Shown here piece after piece: positions 62,052-64,000 of a stretch of DNA of 64,000 nt. Location of the stretch: the NCBI GenBank assembly GCA_951394045.1, contig OX595994.1:682001-746000 (forward strand), written 5' to 3'. Numbering within the stretch: position 1 is the stretch's first letter; each line of letters starts with the position of its first letter. The position numbers and the translations under genes were made by a program. The DNA is from Nitzschia sp. DOCU1. Its lineage: Eukaryota > Bacillariophyta > Bacillariophyceae > Bacillariales > Bacillariaceae. The notes under the pieces are model-generated. The model saw only the letters and a program-made list of their open reading frames with translations, was not told the DNA's origin and searched no databases.

Positions 62052-64000
62052 CTAGAAAGGAAAATTATGAGAACTATGTAGTGGATCAGATGGTCGGATC
62101 AGTCGTGATACGATTGATAGCATTTGGTTCAGTCCCCTCCCGAATGGCGGCCGAAATACGGGCGTACTAGTCGAATGTTGATCGGCTCGATGTAGTTGCC
62201 GCGCCTTCAATTTCTTCGAAAAGAAAGCAATTGGCTTTCCGTCTTGAGAAAGCACTGCCCCCACTTGATATTCCGAAGCATCAGTGAATAAATGGAAGGG
62301 CTTCGAATAATCAGGAAACGTGAGTAGAACTTCCGAAGTAATCGCTTGCTTGAGTGCCTCAAACGCCTTTTGATGCACTGGGGTCCAGACAAATTTGAGT
62401 TTGGTAGAAAGTAGGCTCGTGAGTGGGGCCAGTAGGTGACTGCGGCTACGCCACATGTAGCGGTAGTAGTTAACGAGCCCGACAATTCTCCGTAGCTCCT
62501 TGCGTGTTCGTGGAGCTTGCAAATGCTGGATGGCTTCAATTTTTCGCGGTTGTGGTCGAATGCCATTGGGTGTAAGTAGAAAACCCAAATATTCGACAGG
62601 GCGGTCCGTTGCCCAGAAGGACTTGAGGGCATTGACCGCGAGACCTTTTTGTTGGAACCGGTCTAGCACCAGCGATACCTTTTCGAGGTGGTCCACATAA
62701 GTGCCATTAGAAATGACCGCCACGTCGTCGAGGTAGCAGTGGACGAACGGTAAATCCGCAAATAAGTTAGTCATCAAACGCTGGAAAATATCAGGGCTGA
62801 CATTCAAACCCATCGGTAGTCGTCGGTATTTATAGCATCCAAATGGTAGCATAAAGGTCGTCATCTCCGCAAGATGATCCGATAACTTCAGATGGTAATA
62901 TCCCATTGATAAATCCAGACAAGTCGCATACTTGTAGCGTCCAATGTTTTCGATCAAATCGGCAATATGTGGCATAGGCCATGGATTGCGAATGATCGCC
63001 TTGTTGAGCATCCTGTAGTCGGTGATAAATCGAATGCGTCCATCTTTCTTTGCGATGCAGAATGAGGGTGCGCACCATTGACTATTACCCGAAGTTTTTT
63101 CGAGCACGCCAATATCGCATAGTCGATCCGTCTCCTTCTTCAGGGTGGCTAGCTGGACATGTGGAATGCGAATAGGATAGCGACAATGATACGGGCGGAC
63201 TGTTGGGTCCAATTCCACATCAATTTCCTCTCCTTTCCACATACCTAATTTACCAGCGAACAGTGCCTCATGGCGTTGCAGTGTCTGCAAAAACAACTTC
63301 CGTTGATCAGGCGTAAGATGCTGTTGCTTCGCCGCAACCGCTGTAAGATCCTGTTTTTCATACTTCGAATCGAGGAGTGTCGTCGCATACATTTCCTCAG
63401 TTCGGAGCAATTCACCATTGAGTAAGTCTTCCAGCTGTGGATTCTCGAGGATATAGAAAAGATCTTCCAATCGCTCTTGATTCCAGTAGCCAGGCAGGTG
63501 CATGGGCATCGTTCGACCATCCCACTCAATTGTCTTGGAATCAAAGCAGAGCTTAATTCCATATCGGGTGAGATAATCTCGACCAAGAATCATATCATAT
63601 TCGCCCATTATTCCGTCGAAGACTTGCAATTTGGTAGAGGCCAGCTGCCTCCTACCCGACAAATCCACTACGCGGTGGCATCGAATCGTAGTGTGTTGAT
63701 CCGTCGAGAAGGTACCAGCGGTGGTTTGATACCTTCGTTTCACTTTTCTTCCCGTGTTGGGCTTAGCCACCAATTTTGCTCGTTCGAGAGCTGCTCGAGT
63801 CATTATCGATGTACTAGTGCCAGAATCAAGGAGAGCACGAAATAACAATTCGGTGTCCTCCACTTTAATTGCGAGCACTACCTCCGATGTAGGCAAATCT
63901 TTCAACTCGATAGACTCTTCCTCTGAACTCACTTCTTCCCCGAAATAACATGTATCGAATGGAATGATGCTGTCACGCACGGATGCATAATTCACACTCC
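62052..64000 (-). CDS. Ty3/gypsy-type Pol fragment (protease, RT, start of RNase H)
   Basis: A frame of 648 codons running off the right edge, so the N-terminal Gag part is outside the window. Domains in order: aspartic protease with LLDSGTSTSIM; reverse transcriptase with FCIAKKDGRIRFITDYRMLN, LDLSMGYYHLKL, the LPFGCYKYRRLPMGLNVSP block and the active site CYLDDVAVIS; RNase H start TFPDYSKPFHLFTDASEYQV. The protein breaks off soon after KKLKARQLHRADQH. Where RNase H should continue and integrase should follow, there is only about 100 bp of other sequence. The integrase is missing, so the element is a truncated remnant although this frame is intact. Confidence 0.85.
   Translation of the reverse strand, partial: SVNYASVRDSIIPFDTCYFGEEVSSEEESIELKDLPTSEVVLAIKVEDTELLFRALLDSGTSTSIMTRAALERAKLVAKPNTGRKVKRRYQTTAGTFSTDQHTTIRCHRVVDLSGRRQLASTKLQVFDGIMGEYDMILGRDYLTRYGIKLCFDSKTIEWDGRTMPMHLPGYWNQERLEDLFYILENPQLEDLLNGELLRTEEMYATTLLDSKYEKQDLTAVAAKQQHLTPDQRKLFLQTLQRHEALFAGKLGMWKGEEIDVELDPTVRPYHCRYPIRIPHVQLATLKKETDRLCDIGVLEKTSGNSQWCAPSFCIAKKDGRIRFITDYRMLNKAIIRNPWPMPHIADLIENIGRYKYATCLDLSMGYYHLKLSDHLAEMTTFMLPFGCYKYRRLPMGLNVSPDIFQRLMTNLFADLPFVHCYLDDVAVISNGTYVDHLEKVSLVLDRFQQKGLAVNALKSFWATDRPVEYLGFLLTPNGIRPQPRKIEAIQHLQAPRTRKELRRIVGLVNYYRYMWRSRSHLLAPLTSLLSTKLKFVWTPVHQKAFEALKQAITSEVLLTFPDYSKPFHLFTDASEYQVGAVLSQDGKPIAFFSKKLKARQLHRADQHSTSTPVFRPPFGRGLNQMLSIVSRLIRPSDPLHSSHNFPF

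Noticed and set aside
1..64000. CRISPR arrays, tRNA and rRNA genes, and bacterial-style operons
   Set aside because: No spaced direct-repeat arrays, no recognisable tRNA A/B boxes with a cloverleaf, no rRNA; genes are intron-bearing and individually spaced, as in a eukaryotic nuclear genome.

Overview
The window is nuclear DNA from a photosynthetic stramenopile, most likely a pennate diatom; the species is not determined. Three things point this way. Genes carry short spliceosomal introns (about 43-380 bp). Several products have bipartite plastid presequences with the diatom-type Ala-Phe cleavage motif (SVSAFAP in hydroxymethylbilane synthase, AVAAFG in RlmH) or a twin-arginine thylakoid-lumen signal. 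The transposons (Copia, Helitron, gypsy) and many unrecognised genes also fit diatoms. No RNA genes or CRISPR arrays were seen. Exon structures were derived by hand from splice sites and reading phase; every spliced gene listed has a total length divisible by three.

Layout. 1-6 kb: the 3' end of a 16-residue-repeat protein, a secreted or plastid alpha/beta hydrolase, a four-exon orphan gene and a second orphan gene. 6.3-12.5 kb: an apparently intact Helitron (DUF6570, HUH/Y2 Rep and PIF1-like helicase in one three-exon gene). 13-18.4 kb: a tyrosine phosphatase, a SET-domain pseudogene with in-frame stops, dolichol-phosphate mannosyltransferase (DPM1) and a Gfo/Idh/MocA oxidoreductase. 18.65-24 kb: a young Copia retrotransposon with identical LTRs and a target-site duplication. 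24-28.6 kb: a tandem duplication of a secreted cysteine-rich protein gene together with the 5' part of a 2-oxoglutarate oxygenase gene. One oxygenase copy is intact and the other is a remnant.

28.9-34.6 kb: two related OCRE/zinc-finger splicing-factor-like genes flank a methyltransferase predicted to reach the thylakoid lumen by the Tat route. 35.4-36.2 kb: a Harbinger-type MITE. 36.4-51.3 kb: housekeeping genes (ABCB half-transporter, RWDD1-like protein, cytosolic-type methionyl-tRNA synthetase with an EMAPII tail, Rab18-like GTPase, hydroxymethylbilane synthase, RlmH), a mucin-like membrane protein and an F-box/SPRY-like protein. 52-62 kb: a double-domain sialate-O-acetylesterase-like protein, a Tat-targeted lumen protein, and two PDE12-like nucleases on either side of mitochondrial ribosomal protein bL27. 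62-64 kb: a truncated Ty3/gypsy polyprotein running off the right edge.

Functional groupings: HMBS and RlmH are divergent plastid-targeted genes sharing about 535 bp of upstream DNA. The PDE12-like genes and bL27m are all plausible mitochondrial RNA/translation genes. The OCRE pair suggests local duplication followed by divergence. No single clearly new multi-gene system was proven. The strongest leads are the intron-bearing Helitron with its hairpin-containing repeats, the diverged OCRE pair, and the lumenal methyltransferase.
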